NCBI GenBank assembly: GCA_020746875.1
Contig: JAGTJL010000019.1
Coordinates: forward strand, 682,001 to 746,000
Direction: 5' to 3'
DNA: 64,000 bases
Source of the DNA: Rhexocercosporidium sp. MPI-PUGE-AT-0058
Taxonomy: Eukaryota > Ascomycota > Leotiomycetes > Helotiales
The translations under genes were made by a program, and so were the position numbers. The notes under the pieces are model-generated. The model did no database searches, was not told where the DNA came from, and worked only from the letters and a program-made list of their open reading frames with translations. Shown here piece after piece: positions 1 through 10,694 of this stretch. Numbering within the stretch: position 1 is the first letter of the stretch; each line of letters begins with the position of its first letter.

Positions 1-2486
1 GATCAGCGAGCCACCGATACTCGTGCGGATGAGCAGGAGCGTGGTATCACAATCAAGTCGACCGCCATCTCCCTGTACGGAAACTTGGAGAACGACGAGG
101 ATCTCAAGGATATCGTTGGCCAGAAGACCGACGGCCGTGATTTCTTGATCAACTTGATCGATTCACCCGGTCACGTCGATTTCTCTTCTGAGGTTACCGC
201 TGCTCTCCGTGTCACTGATGGAGCTCTCGTTGTCGTCGATACCATCGAAGGTGTGTGTGTGCAGACCGAGACAGTGCTTCGTCAGGCTCTTGGTGAGCGT
301 ATCAAGCCTGTTGTTATCATCAACAAGGTCGATCGTGCTCTTCTCGAGCTCCAAGTCTCAAAGGAGGATCTGTACCAGTCCTTCTCGAGAACCATTGAGT
401 CCGTCAACGTCGTTATCTCGACCTACTTCGACAAGGTTCTTGGTGATGTCCAGGTCTACCCATACAAGGGCACCGTTGCCTTCGGTTCCGGTCTTCACGG
501 ATGGGCCTTCACTGTCCGCCAATTCGCTGTCCGATACGCCAAGAAGTTTGGTGTTGACAGAAATAAGATGATGGAGCGTCTCTGGGTATGTTGAGAATTG
601 TTGAGAACATCATATACATATATGCTGACAATTCTTCAGGGCGACAACTACTTCAACCCACACACCAAGAAGTGGACCACCAAGGGTACCCACGAGGGCA
701 AGCAATTGGAGCGTGCCTTCAACCAGTTTATCCTGGACCCCATTTTCAGAATCTTCAACGCTGTCATGAACTTCAAGAAGGACGAGGTTACAACTCTACT
801 CGAGAAGCTCTCCATCAAGCTTGCCGCCGATGATAAGGACAAAGAGGGCAAGCAATTGTTGAAGGTTATCATGAGAACTTTCCTTCCAGCTGCCGATGCG
901 CTAATGGAGATGATGATTCTTCACTTGCCATCCCCAGTCACCGCCCAGAAGTACCGTGCCGAGACCCTCTACGAAGGTCCTCCCGATGATGAGGCATGCA
1001 TCGCCATCCGCGACTGTGATCCTAAGGGACCCCTCATGTTGTACGTCTCCAAGATGGTGCCAACCTCTGATAAGGGTCGTTTCTACGCTTTCGGTCGTGT
1101 CTTCGCTGGTACCGTCCGTTCCGGTCTCAAGGTCCGCATCCAGGGCCCCAACTACACCCCTGGCAAGAAGGATGATCTTTTCATCAAGGCTGTCCAACGT
1201 ACCGTCCTCATGATGGGAGGAAAGGTCGATCCTATCGATGATGTACCAGCCGGTAACATTCTTGGTCTCGTCGGAATTGATCAGTTCTTGTTGAAGTCCG
1301 GAACTCTCACCACCAGTGAGACCGCCCACAACTTGAAGGTCATGAAGTTCTCCGTCTCTCCCGTCGTCCGACGTTCCGTTGAGGTCAAGAACGCCCAGGA
1401 TCTCCCCAAGCTTGTCGAAGGTCTTAAGCGTCTCTCGAAGTCCGATCCTTGTGTTCTTACCATGATCACGGAGTCCGGTGAGCACGTCGTCGCTGGTGCC
1501 GGTGAGTTGCACTTGGAGATTTGCTTGAAGGATCTTGAGGAAGATCACGCTGGTGTCCCTCTCCGTATCTCTGACCCAGTCGTTGCTTACCGTGAGACTG
1601 TCACCGAGAAGTCGAGCATCACCGCTCTCTCCAAGTCCCCCAACAAGCACAATCGTCTCTACATGATTGCTGAGCCAATGGACGAGGAGCTTGCTAAGGA
1701 AATCGAGGCCGGAAAGATCTCCCCCCGTGACGATCTTAAGGCTCGTGCCCGTATCTTGGCTGATGACTTCGGCTGGGATGTTACCGATGCCCGTAAGATT
1801 TGGTGTTTCGGCCCAGATACCAGCGGCGCCAACTTGTTGGTTGACCAGACCAAGGCCGTTCAATACTTGAACGAAATCAAGGATTCCGTTGTCTCCGGTT
1901 TCCAATGGGCATCGAGAGAAGGCCCAGTTGCTGAAGAGCCCATGAGAGGTTGTAGATTCAACATCATGGATGTCACCCTCCACGCTGATGCCATCCATCG
2001 TGGTGGTGGACAATTAATCCCAACTGCCCGTCGTGTTCTCTACGCTTCCGCCCTCCTAGCCACCCCAGCCCTCCAGGAGCCCGTCTTCTTGGTGGAGATT
2101 CAAGTACCCGAGAGCGCCATGGGTGGTGTCTACGGTGTCCTTACCCGCCGAAGAGGTCACGTCTTCAACGAGGAGCAACGTCCAGGAACCCCTCTCTTCA
2201 CTATCAAGGCTTACCTCCCAGTCATGGAGTCTTTCGGCTTCAACGCTGATCTCCGTTCGCATACCTCTGGACAGGCATTCCCAACTTTGGTCTTCGATCA
2301 TTGGCAAATTCTTCCCGGCGGATCCGCTCTCGATGGAACCTCCAAGGTCGGTACCATCGTGCAGGAGATGCGTAAGCGTAAGGGTCTCAAGGTTGAAGTT
2401 CCAGGTGTTGAGAACGTAAGTCAAATATTTACAAACATTTTTGGACATCAAGCTAACCCTTTCTTCAGTACTATGACAAGCTATAG
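1..2486 (+). CDS. EFT2: Translation elongation factor 2 (eEF2), 5' end cut by the window
   Basis: eEF2 is the cytosolic GTPase that moves tRNA and mRNA through the ribosome. Exons are 1-585, 640-2415 and 2469-2486, all phase 0. About 792 residues are present of a usual 840-odd, so roughly the first 50, including the P-loop, lie left of the window. Visible: the switch I stretch [15 protein letters not shown], the G3 motif DSPGHVDF, the G4 motif NKVD, and the domain IV loop [10 protein letters not shown]. The histidine that becomes diphthamide in this family is at 1996-1998. The last exon is only 18 nt and encodes YYDKL and the stop, the invariant eEF2 C-terminus, which fixes the last intron (2416-2468). 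Codon use is strongly biased to C-ending codons, as expected for a very highly expressed gene. Identity is certain. Confidence 0.98.
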
Positions 2487-3393
2487 ATGCATCCTATCAA
2501 AATGGATAGATTTCCTCCTCAACTCTCTCCAGCGTTATGCATCTCCCTTGAAGGAAGACTTGTCATCGTTTTTCTCCAACACGCGTATCACGACTATTAT
2601 GACAAAAGACCAAAAAGCACAGCAGACTTCGGCATTTCACCAACGGTCGATCGATGGGCAAGGCTTGGGTCAGGTTTGGGTCTCGACTCGGCCTGAAAAA
2701 AAGACATACAAGCATGCAAGCTGGACTACAAAACGTGATACATTCCTCGAATCCTCCAATCCATGCTTTTCCTTCCTTCACTTTTTTGCTGCTGCGGATT
2801 GTTTCGCGTTTCTCATGTATGTAGCATGAGAATTGAAATACAATTAGAACATATTTGCGTGCCATCCATGTATCATGAAAAGTATCAAACTCCAACTGAA
2901 AGGGCTACTTATATTTCTGAGAGACTGAAACGACCAACCAACTTATTTATACATGATCCCCCAGAGCGGAAAGCCGCTGCCACATTCTCCCATCTCCAGA
3001 TTCCGGTCCTTTTCTGTTAAGATGGTCACGCCCGATGAAGTCAGTTCCCAGCGTTGACTTTGTAAATTCTCCCAAGATCCACAATGAACCCCCAACTACA
3101 AACCAAACATCAATACTTATGTCTACTACGTCAACACCATGCCTTATTTTACCTATTAATCTCCACTTACAAGGGTATAGCAACTGTATGTGCTCGTACA
3201 GGCCCAAACTATTCCGGGTTTCTCGTCCGTGCTCGAATATTCTGGTACTGAGAACAGGAGATTCTGTCCAATAAATCGTCAATATTTGACGCGAATTCCG
3301 GAATAGTTTATCCTTGTGCGAAATACCTCCAATTATCTCACTTCAAACCTATCCATTACGTAGCACTGTTCAAGGAATCCAAGCAAACTTCTC

Positions 3394-3405
3394 AATCACG
3401 TGATT
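3394..3405. promoter_or_regulatory. CACGTG palindrome (bHLH / Cbf1-type site)
   Basis: A perfect 12-bp palindrome, AATCACGTGATT. The core RTCACGTG matches the site bound by Cbf1-type bHLH factors in fungi. It lies about 270 bp upstream of the ATG at 3676. Whether it is bound is inference. Confidence 0.4.
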
Positions 3406-3491
3406 TATGCTTTGAAATCAAAGTACGTCAATGTACATACCTTAACTCGGTAGAGTGATGGAAGTTTGCATAATCATTCTGGGGATTTGAG

Positions 3492-3501
3492 TATATAAAT
3501 A
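3492..3501 (+). promoter_or_regulatory. TATA box upstream of the MDR oxidoreductase
   Basis: TATATAAATA about 175 bp before the ATG at 3676. A strong TATA box is typical of regulated rather than constitutive fungal genes, which fits an accessory enzyme. Confidence 0.45.
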
Positions 3502-3675
3502 GGGTAGTTTCGAGATTGAGTTCACACTGAGGCTGACATGTCACTCCATTCCAAAGTCAGAACTTAAATCAAGGTTTCCCCTTTTCTCATCAGGTTTGAT
3601 TGACTTCCTTGGTATTTACAGTACAAATCGACTCGCTTGGATCTCTGCCACCCACTTCCCAAAAACACAACAAAA

Positions 3676-5074
3676 ATGTCAACGCACGCCGCAGTAGTAA
3701 CAGCCTCCATCGGTGGACCACTGAAGGTCTTACAAGTTCGTCCATCTTTTCACTCCATCATCCCACCCCATCCATTCTTCTATCCTTCCACGCCATAACA
3801 CTTAAATTAACAACACCAGGTCCCAACCGTCCCTCCCACAGGCGACGAAGTCCAAGTGAAAGTCCAGTGGACAGCCTCCACACCACTAGACTTGCACCAA
3901 AACGATGGTGGGTTATTGGTTACGCACCCGCAGGTCCTGGGTGATGGGACAGCGGGGACGGTAGTGCGTGTTGGGGACGGGGTGAGGAGGTTGAGGGTTG
4001 GTGATAAGGTATGTATTGTACAAGATTCCCTCTGACTGGCTTCTTTCCCATTACTCACATGATACCACACTTTTACCATTCTAGCTCTAAGAGCTCCAAT
4101 GGGAAGTACTAACGCACATATCAGGTCTTCGGATTCACATGGCGCACCCAGAAAGAAAAAGCGCATCAGGAGTACTGCACAGCTCCGGAATACTTCCTCG
4201 CCAAACTGCCCGCAAACTTCTCCCTCCAGGAAGCGATCACTCTCCCCAACAACTTCGTCACAGTATTCCACTCCCTCACCACCGACCTCTCCCTCTCCCT
4301 CCCCTGGCCCCGACCAGAGAATTACATCCCAGAACACGCCGCCACCCCGATCTTGATCTGGGGCGGCTCCTCATCCGTCGGACAATACGCGTTGCAGATC
4401 TTGAAATACTACGGATACACCAACCTCCTCACCACTTCATCTACATCTCATCACTCCCTCCTGAAATCCTATGGCGCGAAAGATACGTTTGATTACCGAT
4501 CTCCAGAAATTGTACCTGACATCCTGGCCGCTGTTCCAGGTGGTAAGATCCCTTTTATACTCGATTGCATCGGGTCCAAATATGGCAGTTTAGCTCCTCT
4601 GGCGAGGATAGCGAAGGAGGGGTCGAGAGTGGCTATTCTCTTGCCTGTCATTTTGAAAGATGCGGGGGAGGGGGGTGTCAAGCCTGAGTATAGTATGGAT
4701 GTTAGGGCTGAGGCGGAGTGGGAGGTGGGTGTGGAGGCGAGAGGGGTGAGGACGCATTTTTATCTGGAGGTACGTCTCTTATCTCTGAAGACTTCCCCCT
4801 CACTGCATTTTAATTTTCCCGCACATGCAATTGTGTATGCTACATTATGTTCTTCTGGGTCCAAGTGCTAATTGAGTGAAAGAACCCTCTCTTCAAGGAG
4901 AAGCTCCAGCCGGAGATCATGCCGACTTTGCTGGCCGAGGGTGTGGTGAAACCGAATCGAATTCGAATTGTGGAAGGTGAGACGCTTTTGGAAAGGGCGC
5001 AGAGGGCTATGGATGCGTTGAGGAGGAAGGAGGTTAGTGGAGAGAGGTTGGTTTGGAGGGTTTCTGACGAGTAG
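3676..5074 (+). CDS. Zinc-binding-type alcohol dehydrogenase / enoyl-reductase-like protein (MDR superfamily)
   Basis: Exons 3676-3735, 3820-4008, 4125-4769 and 4883-5074, all phase 0, give 361 aa, the usual size for this family. The N-terminal GroES-like fold begins with GGPLKVLQVP and contains TASTPLDLHQND. The nucleotide-binding domain has IWGGSSSVGQYALQILKYYG, the Rossmann glycine-rich turn of NADPH-dependent medium-chain reductases, then LDCIGS. No four-cysteine structural zinc lobe is seen, so it belongs to the zinc-free branch that includes the fungal trans-enoyl reductases (ToxD/LovC-like) and quinone oxidoreductases. The substrate cannot be read from sequence. Genes of this branch often sit in metabolite clusters; here no polyketide synthase is near, and the neighbours are a regulator, an amidase and a transporter. 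Confidence 0.85.
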
Positions 5075-5982
5075 AAGAAGTTCTGGATCTGCAATATTGA
5101 ATAATAGGTATATAAGCAGCCTTTTATTCACAGATATCATGTCTTTTCGTACTTTGCAACTTTCGCAAAACAATGCGTCTCAATTTCCACCTCTGTCCGA
5201 GCTCCACATTTCTTCGTACTGCGTCTAAACAGGTAATATTTCATTACCCCCAAAGGTTGGTAAGACAATGTTCTGACACATAACAGTAATTCGATTTCGG
5301 CTTTGATTTGCAGGAAAGGTTCTGGGGAGCATGGCTTTGCGGTCAATATAGATCGGCTCGGGACTTCTTCTCTCGATGCACTTGAGAATCGGAATAGAGC
5401 AACACTGCGTAGGGGACTGCAACGATATCGAAAAATTGCTGGAGAGTCCAAAACTCTGAGCTTATAGCACTGCGTTACCTCAAATTACAGCAGATCAACT
5501 CACATTCTTTCATAACTCTAATGGAAAAGTTGTTTTCTTTCCAGCCACCCTTAATGCAGCCCAAGACAATCCAATCATAGAATATATAGCCCTTGGACTC
5601 TGAACAGATATCTGAAGCAGCTTGCGAAAGTTTATCAATAGCTTGATTCTATTAGACTTTCTATTCGAAGGACCCTCCTTTGTCCTGCGACCTGGGCTTA
5701 TGTTTTGCCAATGCTGAAGACTGATTGGTCAATTTTTGGCCAGTGCTGGATGACCCACTCACTCTGTACTCCACTCTTGACTGCTCTCTCCCATGTTCAC
5801 TGCATCTCCATTCATTCTCCTTTCAACGTGCCAGGCGATTCTTGAGTTGGTGCCGAGGATGAAATCATCTCCAATCTCTTGTGCCAAATGAAATGTTCAA
5901 GTCGCTTTCCAATTCCACTTTTGCTAACTGAACTTACCCCTCTTTACGACCAGCTTCCAAATGTGGGCCCAGGTGTGAGAGT
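5075..5982. other. Intergenic, 908 bp
   Basis: 3' region of the MDR gene and promoter of the regulator at 5983. Short open frames on the minus strand (5137-5451) have no recognisable content. Nothing else seen. Confidence 0.5.
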
Positions 5983-7793
5983 ATGTCTTCCTCTCACTCA
6001 CGATCTCCCAAACTGAGGACGAAGGCGGGATGCGTGACATGTAAGTGGTAAACTCTCCTTTGCTTCCATGGCCTGTCTCTAGTATGATTCCCAGCGCCAC
6101 TTGGACCTTGGCTTGTGGGTGGTCTGCTTGATATTTAACGTTGAACTACATTCCTCTACTGGGCTTACTTGGGTCTTGAAGAAGCGAGTGCCACTATTCT
6201 CCAGGTTCAACTTAAGCAAAGCATCAACTTAGCTCTGGGTAATTGAAAACGGCCAAGCTAACTCGAGCAGGTCGAACCAGGCGGAAAAAATGCGACCAAG
6301 GAAAGCCGATATGCGCCACCTGCGATAGATTATGCCTCGATTGTGAATACCCGGACCGAGACTCCTTAGAAGATAGGCGCGAAAGAAGAGCACCAAATTC
6401 AAGATGGTCTCCAAAGTCGAAGTCCCCAGAAACCAGCCCTTCAAGCCAATGCTCTCCTCTGAGCACAACCACCCTCGATGCCATTCCTATGTCTCAGCAG
6501 GAGCCCTCCCAATCTTCAAGCATTGTCACCATCAAGACCTCATACTTTGGCATTCTCTCAACAGCGCAGATATTTCTCCGCAGCTCGCGCGAGATCTTGT
6601 TACTTTCCTCGTACTGCGATTTCTTCGTGCCAGCAAATATCCTTCCAAACGCACATGCAAACTTCTCGAAACTCTATGTGGGGGAAGTGCAGGAGCTGAA
6701 GGATAGTATGTTCGCGTGCAGCTCGATGCAGCTTTCGAATAAACATGACGCACCGCCTGTGGAGGCGCTGGATTATTATACTAGAGCCGTTTCGGGACTT
6801 AGGAGGAAGTTGAGTGCTAAGGAGTTGACCGGGAGGGAAGATTGGCTGCTTCTGACTACTATTCTGCTGCATTGCTTCGAAGTCAGTATACTCTCTGGCT
6901 AATTTAGAATGACCTTATCACTGATAGAAAGTCCACAGACTTGGAGATGTGATGCTGACCAGTCTACACCAATGGCTTTCCAGCATCTCCTAGGCGCAAT
7001 ACAGCTCCTCAAATTACGCTGCCAAAGCCCTCTTACCGAGGAAGGACATTACGATCTTTATATTCTCATGGCGGAGTCAATCATATTTCATGTATCAACT
7101 CTTCTCGTGTCAAGTCCATCGTTTGCAGCACTGGAAATAGATTCCAATCTATGGGAATGGATCGAGATTATTCTGCAAAAGCCAGCTTACGAAGATCTAC
7201 CGCCGCCAGCTAGCCATCCTGTCCTCGGTACGCCACGGCAATTGAATAAACTCGTATTCGAGATCTCAAAGCTAAGTATGCGGGCACCTTTGACAGCAGG
7301 TGATGTATTGGACTTGGAGAAGCTCGGCAATGACCTGACGAAATGGGAAATTGATGAGGAAGCACTCGCATATGATCACAGGCCAGACCTTTCAGAAGAT
7401 CCATACAGCAAAGTCAGAAATCTATACATTGTTTGCGCTCGTATCCTGCTGCTCACCATCGAAGCCACGGGAGAGAACTCAGAAGTCGTTGTCAGGGAAC
7501 AGCATGTCCGGAAATACATCACAAAAGCACTAGAGATCATTCACGAAATGGAAAACACGAGCCTAGAGTCTTGGAACTTCCTCATGCGATGGCCACTTCG
7601 AGTTTTGGGCTGCATTGTAGAGAGCGAAGAGGATAAGAACGTGATTCGGGCTGCACTGGAAAATATCTGGACGACCTCTGCATGTGGAGATGTGAAAAGG
7701 AGTTTGGATAAAATCGATCGTCTCTCAGAGCCGAAAGTAGCTTTTGTCACAGAAACATGTGCTACGAAGGATTTTCGAACCAGAGAGATTTGA
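5983..7793 (+). CDS. Zn2Cys6 transcription factor with fungal-specific domain (PF11951 type)
   Basis: Exons 5983-6040, 6271-6881 and 6939-7793 give 507 aa. The first intron (230 nt) splits the zinc cluster: exon 1 ends inside the second cysteine codon, and the join reads CVTC-RTRRKK-C-DQGKPI-C-AT-C-DRLCLD-C, a complete binuclear cluster with standard spacing. Splicing at 6040/6271 is therefore well supported. The C-terminal part contains ESWNFLMRWPLRVLGC and a terminal helix region typical of the fungal-specific transcription factor domain 2. It probably acts in the nucleus as a local regulator. It is next to a convergent amidase whose stop codon lies 24 bp away, and upstream of an MFS transporter, so pathway-specific control of those genes is a reasonable inference, not shown. 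Confidence 0.85.
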
Positions 7794-7817
7794 CGCCAGA
7801 ATGGCAATAGTCACATT

Positions 7818-9798
7818 CTACTTCCTCAATATCTGTTCGATGAGACGAGCTGTTGCCACCGTCTCCTCATCGCGAAGATGCTTCCCAACAACTTGCAAGC
7901 CAATCGGTGCACCCTCAAATGTCTTTGGGTCATCTTCATGACTCGTCAGCATTTTACACCAAACAGACAGCGAGAAATGGGGAGGTCCTCACATTTTTCA
8001 TGCTGTTGTTGGTCAATTGGGTTCGTTGGCTTATAATCGGCATCGATTTGGTCAAGTTCAGGATCAACAACAGCACCTGTTGGGAACACCAATGCAGGCT
8101 GATCCAAGAGATTCCACAACATAGTATAAGTTCCGTAATCCATCTTGTTTCTTTCTGGTGCGCCTCCAACATAAGGCGGGCATAAGATCACATCAACGCC
8201 TCGCTCTTTCATGAGAGCATGGAACTCGGCTCTCAGTTGGTCTCTTTGGGCATTACATGCCCAATTTTCAGTCACGGTCAACTCTCTGGCGTGCTGGAGG
8301 AAAGCAGCAGCTTCGTTGTTCATGGGCTCGCCGGACGCCGCGACGAGATTGGTGATTGCTTTGCCACCGTCCGGGAAGAAGAGTGTTATCTGTCACGCTG
8401 TCAGTCGGTCTTTGGTAGATGCAGATAATGTTGGCATACAATGAGCTGCAGAATCTCCATAGATTTATATGGTTCCCAATCAATGACTTTTATCCCAGCA
8501 TTCTGCAAACTAGCCTTCGCGTTCTTCAAAGCACGAGTCATTGGGGGGTGGGGACGGATGATACTGTGTACTCAATTAGCCGAGGTTTTGCTCGAGGTAG
8601 TGGAGTACTTGCCCATCAGTCCACATGATGCCGACAGTTATGTCTCTCGAATTCTCGACAGCTTTCCAAGGGAGTGGAAGAAGGCCGACTTCGGTATCCC
8701 ATGGCTCTTGGTCGAGGATGGTTTTCATCATGAGGTTGATATCATCAATGCTGTGTGCCAAAGGTCCAATTACACACTTGACAGACTCTTGACCAGCGCC
8801 AGGCAGTTCAATCCCATCATAAGGCATCCTGGAAGCTGAAGGTCGAAATCCATACACACCATTGAATGCTGCTGGTATTCGGATGGAGCCGCCCTGAAAT
8901 CGAGATTAGATTCTTAGCGTCGTAAAATACACTCCAGGAAATCCACGGAGCTTCTGAGAGGGAAGGTTCGACTAAATCTGTACTCACAATATCGGTTCCA
9001 AGACCAATGGCAGCAGACTTGAAGCCAATTGATGCCCCTTCACCTCCAGATGAACCCCCACAACTGAGTTTCAGGTGCCAAGGGTTCAATGTCTGACCCC
9101 AAATGTTGTTGTGACAGTCACCAGTCTTCATGTCATCAGCACGGAGTACCTTATTCGGAGTAGAAGGGAAATGGGATCACTCACCATCAGTGTCAAAGGC
9201 TCATTAGTCCGGAGATGGAATACCGCACCAGCGTTCTTCGCAAGACGCACAAGATGTGAGTCTTCGGGGGCAATCTTGTCGACTTGGGCGATGTAAGCAC
9301 CACTGGCTACTCTCCCTTTGTGCCAGATATGCTCTTTCGTAGAGATCGGTACGCCGTGTAGAGGGCCGATGACCTTCTTGTGTTGTGCGAAGTACGCGTC
9401 AAGTTCTCGAGCTCGCACTAGAGCATCTTCGGCCATGAATTCGGTTGCATTATTGAGCTTTTATGCGAGTTTGTGTTAAAAGTAAATCCTATAACCACTG
9501 TCATTGAATCGAAACTCACAAGTTGATGGCCAATGGTAGCTCTCTTCAAAAAGGCAACAGTGACTTCTTCAGCGGACCAATCTCCAGCACCCATTCTCTT
9601 GACAAGTTGGGTAGCATCGCTCTCGGTGATCTCCAGCTCCTTCTGTGTGAGCAAGCCGCTCTTTTCAGGTATTGAAAGTACATTTAGGCGATCTGACGAA
9701 GGGAGCTTTTCTTCAGGAAGCAGCCATTGCTGCTGAATAGATTCTTCCCTAACTTTCCTACTTTTCTCGGCCTCAGCCTCCCAAGTGTTTGTAGACAT
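7818..9798 (-). CDS. Amidase signature enzyme (general amidase / acetamidase type)
   Basis: Seven exons (in order 9520-9798, 9185-9457, 8988-9125, 8613-8893, 8440-8563, 7993-8389, 7818-7933) give 535 aa, a normal length. The Ser-cisSer-Lys triad is intact: Lys134 in GVPISTKEH, Ser209 in CGGSSGGEGA and Ser233 in TDIGGSIRIP, with the same spacing as in fatty-acid amide hydrolase. The C-terminus has YDPKTFEGAPIGLQVVG, shared by fungal acetamidases and general amidases. It hydrolyses carboxamides to acid plus ammonia, allowing use of amides as nitrogen or carbon source; the exact substrate is unknown. No signal peptide, so cytosolic. The fourth intron (8564-8612) has a GC donor. It shares an 896-bp divergent promoter with an MFS transporter. 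Confidence 0.92.
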
Positions 9799-10694
9799 CG
9801 TGACCGTGTTTTCCGGTATCCAACCGTAGAAGGCAAAGTATTGTTATCTGGGAAACTCGTTCACTTTCGTGGCTTCTCAGCTTTTATCCTCCACGCATGT
9901 AATCCAATCTCGGAGCTCGCAACCGGCAATGGACGAATGAGATTTGAATTACCTCCTCAATTGGACAACTTGAATGTAGCCAATGGCTTGTATTTACGCC
10001 CACCTCGACAGTCATTAGTTGAGAGTCACCGGACCACCGAGATCAAATGTACGGGCATACAACACCCCCATTTTTGGGAATAAAATCTAGCCCGGAATAT
10101 TGCTAGTCAGATGTCGGGGAGATGAAATTGGCGAGACCCGCTTTTCATTGTCATGTCATGAACTTGACTTGAATATCAATTCATTCTATCTTTGGTATTG
10201 GAGTTGGTTTACAAACAATGTTTAACGAATATCTAGATTCCCCTTCCGAAGAACTACACCGCTTCGTTGCCACTTTCCTCCCTTGAGTTTAATTTGGAAT
10301 GACAAGGTTGAGCCTGTGGCCGGTCTGGGGTTGAGGCCAGGCATATGCAACAGTGGAGCAACAGACTACATACGTATCAACAGAGCCACAGGATGAGCCG
10401 AGCTGAAGTAGATCGATTTATCCACCCCCAGCAGCTAGGAATAGAGTCCAGACCTCGGAGCTTCAGATAAGAGGCGATACTCTTAGACCTCCACTCTAGT
10501 CCCCCTTATCTGCAGAGCATCTCGGGCCCCTGCCACCGAGCGTTAATACATCTCATTGGCCAGCTCAACGTCAACAAGGTAGAGGTAAAGCAATGAAGAA
10601 GAACATTTAAGACGATGATGGAACTCACATGAGATAAATTCCTACCGTGAAGTTTCTCCCTCTCCGTGACGGCACGAATCTCCATTTATTTGCA
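9799..10694. promoter_or_regulatory. Divergent promoter between amidase and MFS transporter
   Basis: 896 bp between two divergent ATGs. A CCAAT box lies at 9980-9984, about 180 bp from the amidase start. Five matches to the GATA-factor site HGATAR are seen: 9844-9849 (-), 10186-10191 (-), 10465-10470 (+), 10506-10511 (-) and 10632-10637 (+). In fungi GATA factors of the AreA type drive amidase and permease genes when nitrogen is scarce. Two to three matches would be expected by chance, so this is suggestive only. Confidence 0.45.

Larger units (their letters stand above)
2487..3675. other. Intergenic: eEF2 3' region and promoter of the MDR gene
   Basis: No convincing gene. The first few hundred bases should be the eEF2 3'UTR. 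The last 300 bases look like a promoter for the gene at 3676: a 12-bp palindrome with the CACGTG core at 3394-3405 and a TATA box (TATATAAATA) at 3492-3501. Confidence 0.6.

Noticed and set aside
901..2013. 370-codon open frame on the minus strand
   Set aside because: Antisense to eEF2; it is open because of the strong codon bias of the real gene. No domain content.
7946..9436. Broken amidase fragments suggesting a pseudogene
   Set aside because: All gaps are explained by six introns that join in frame, and the catalytic triad is intact.
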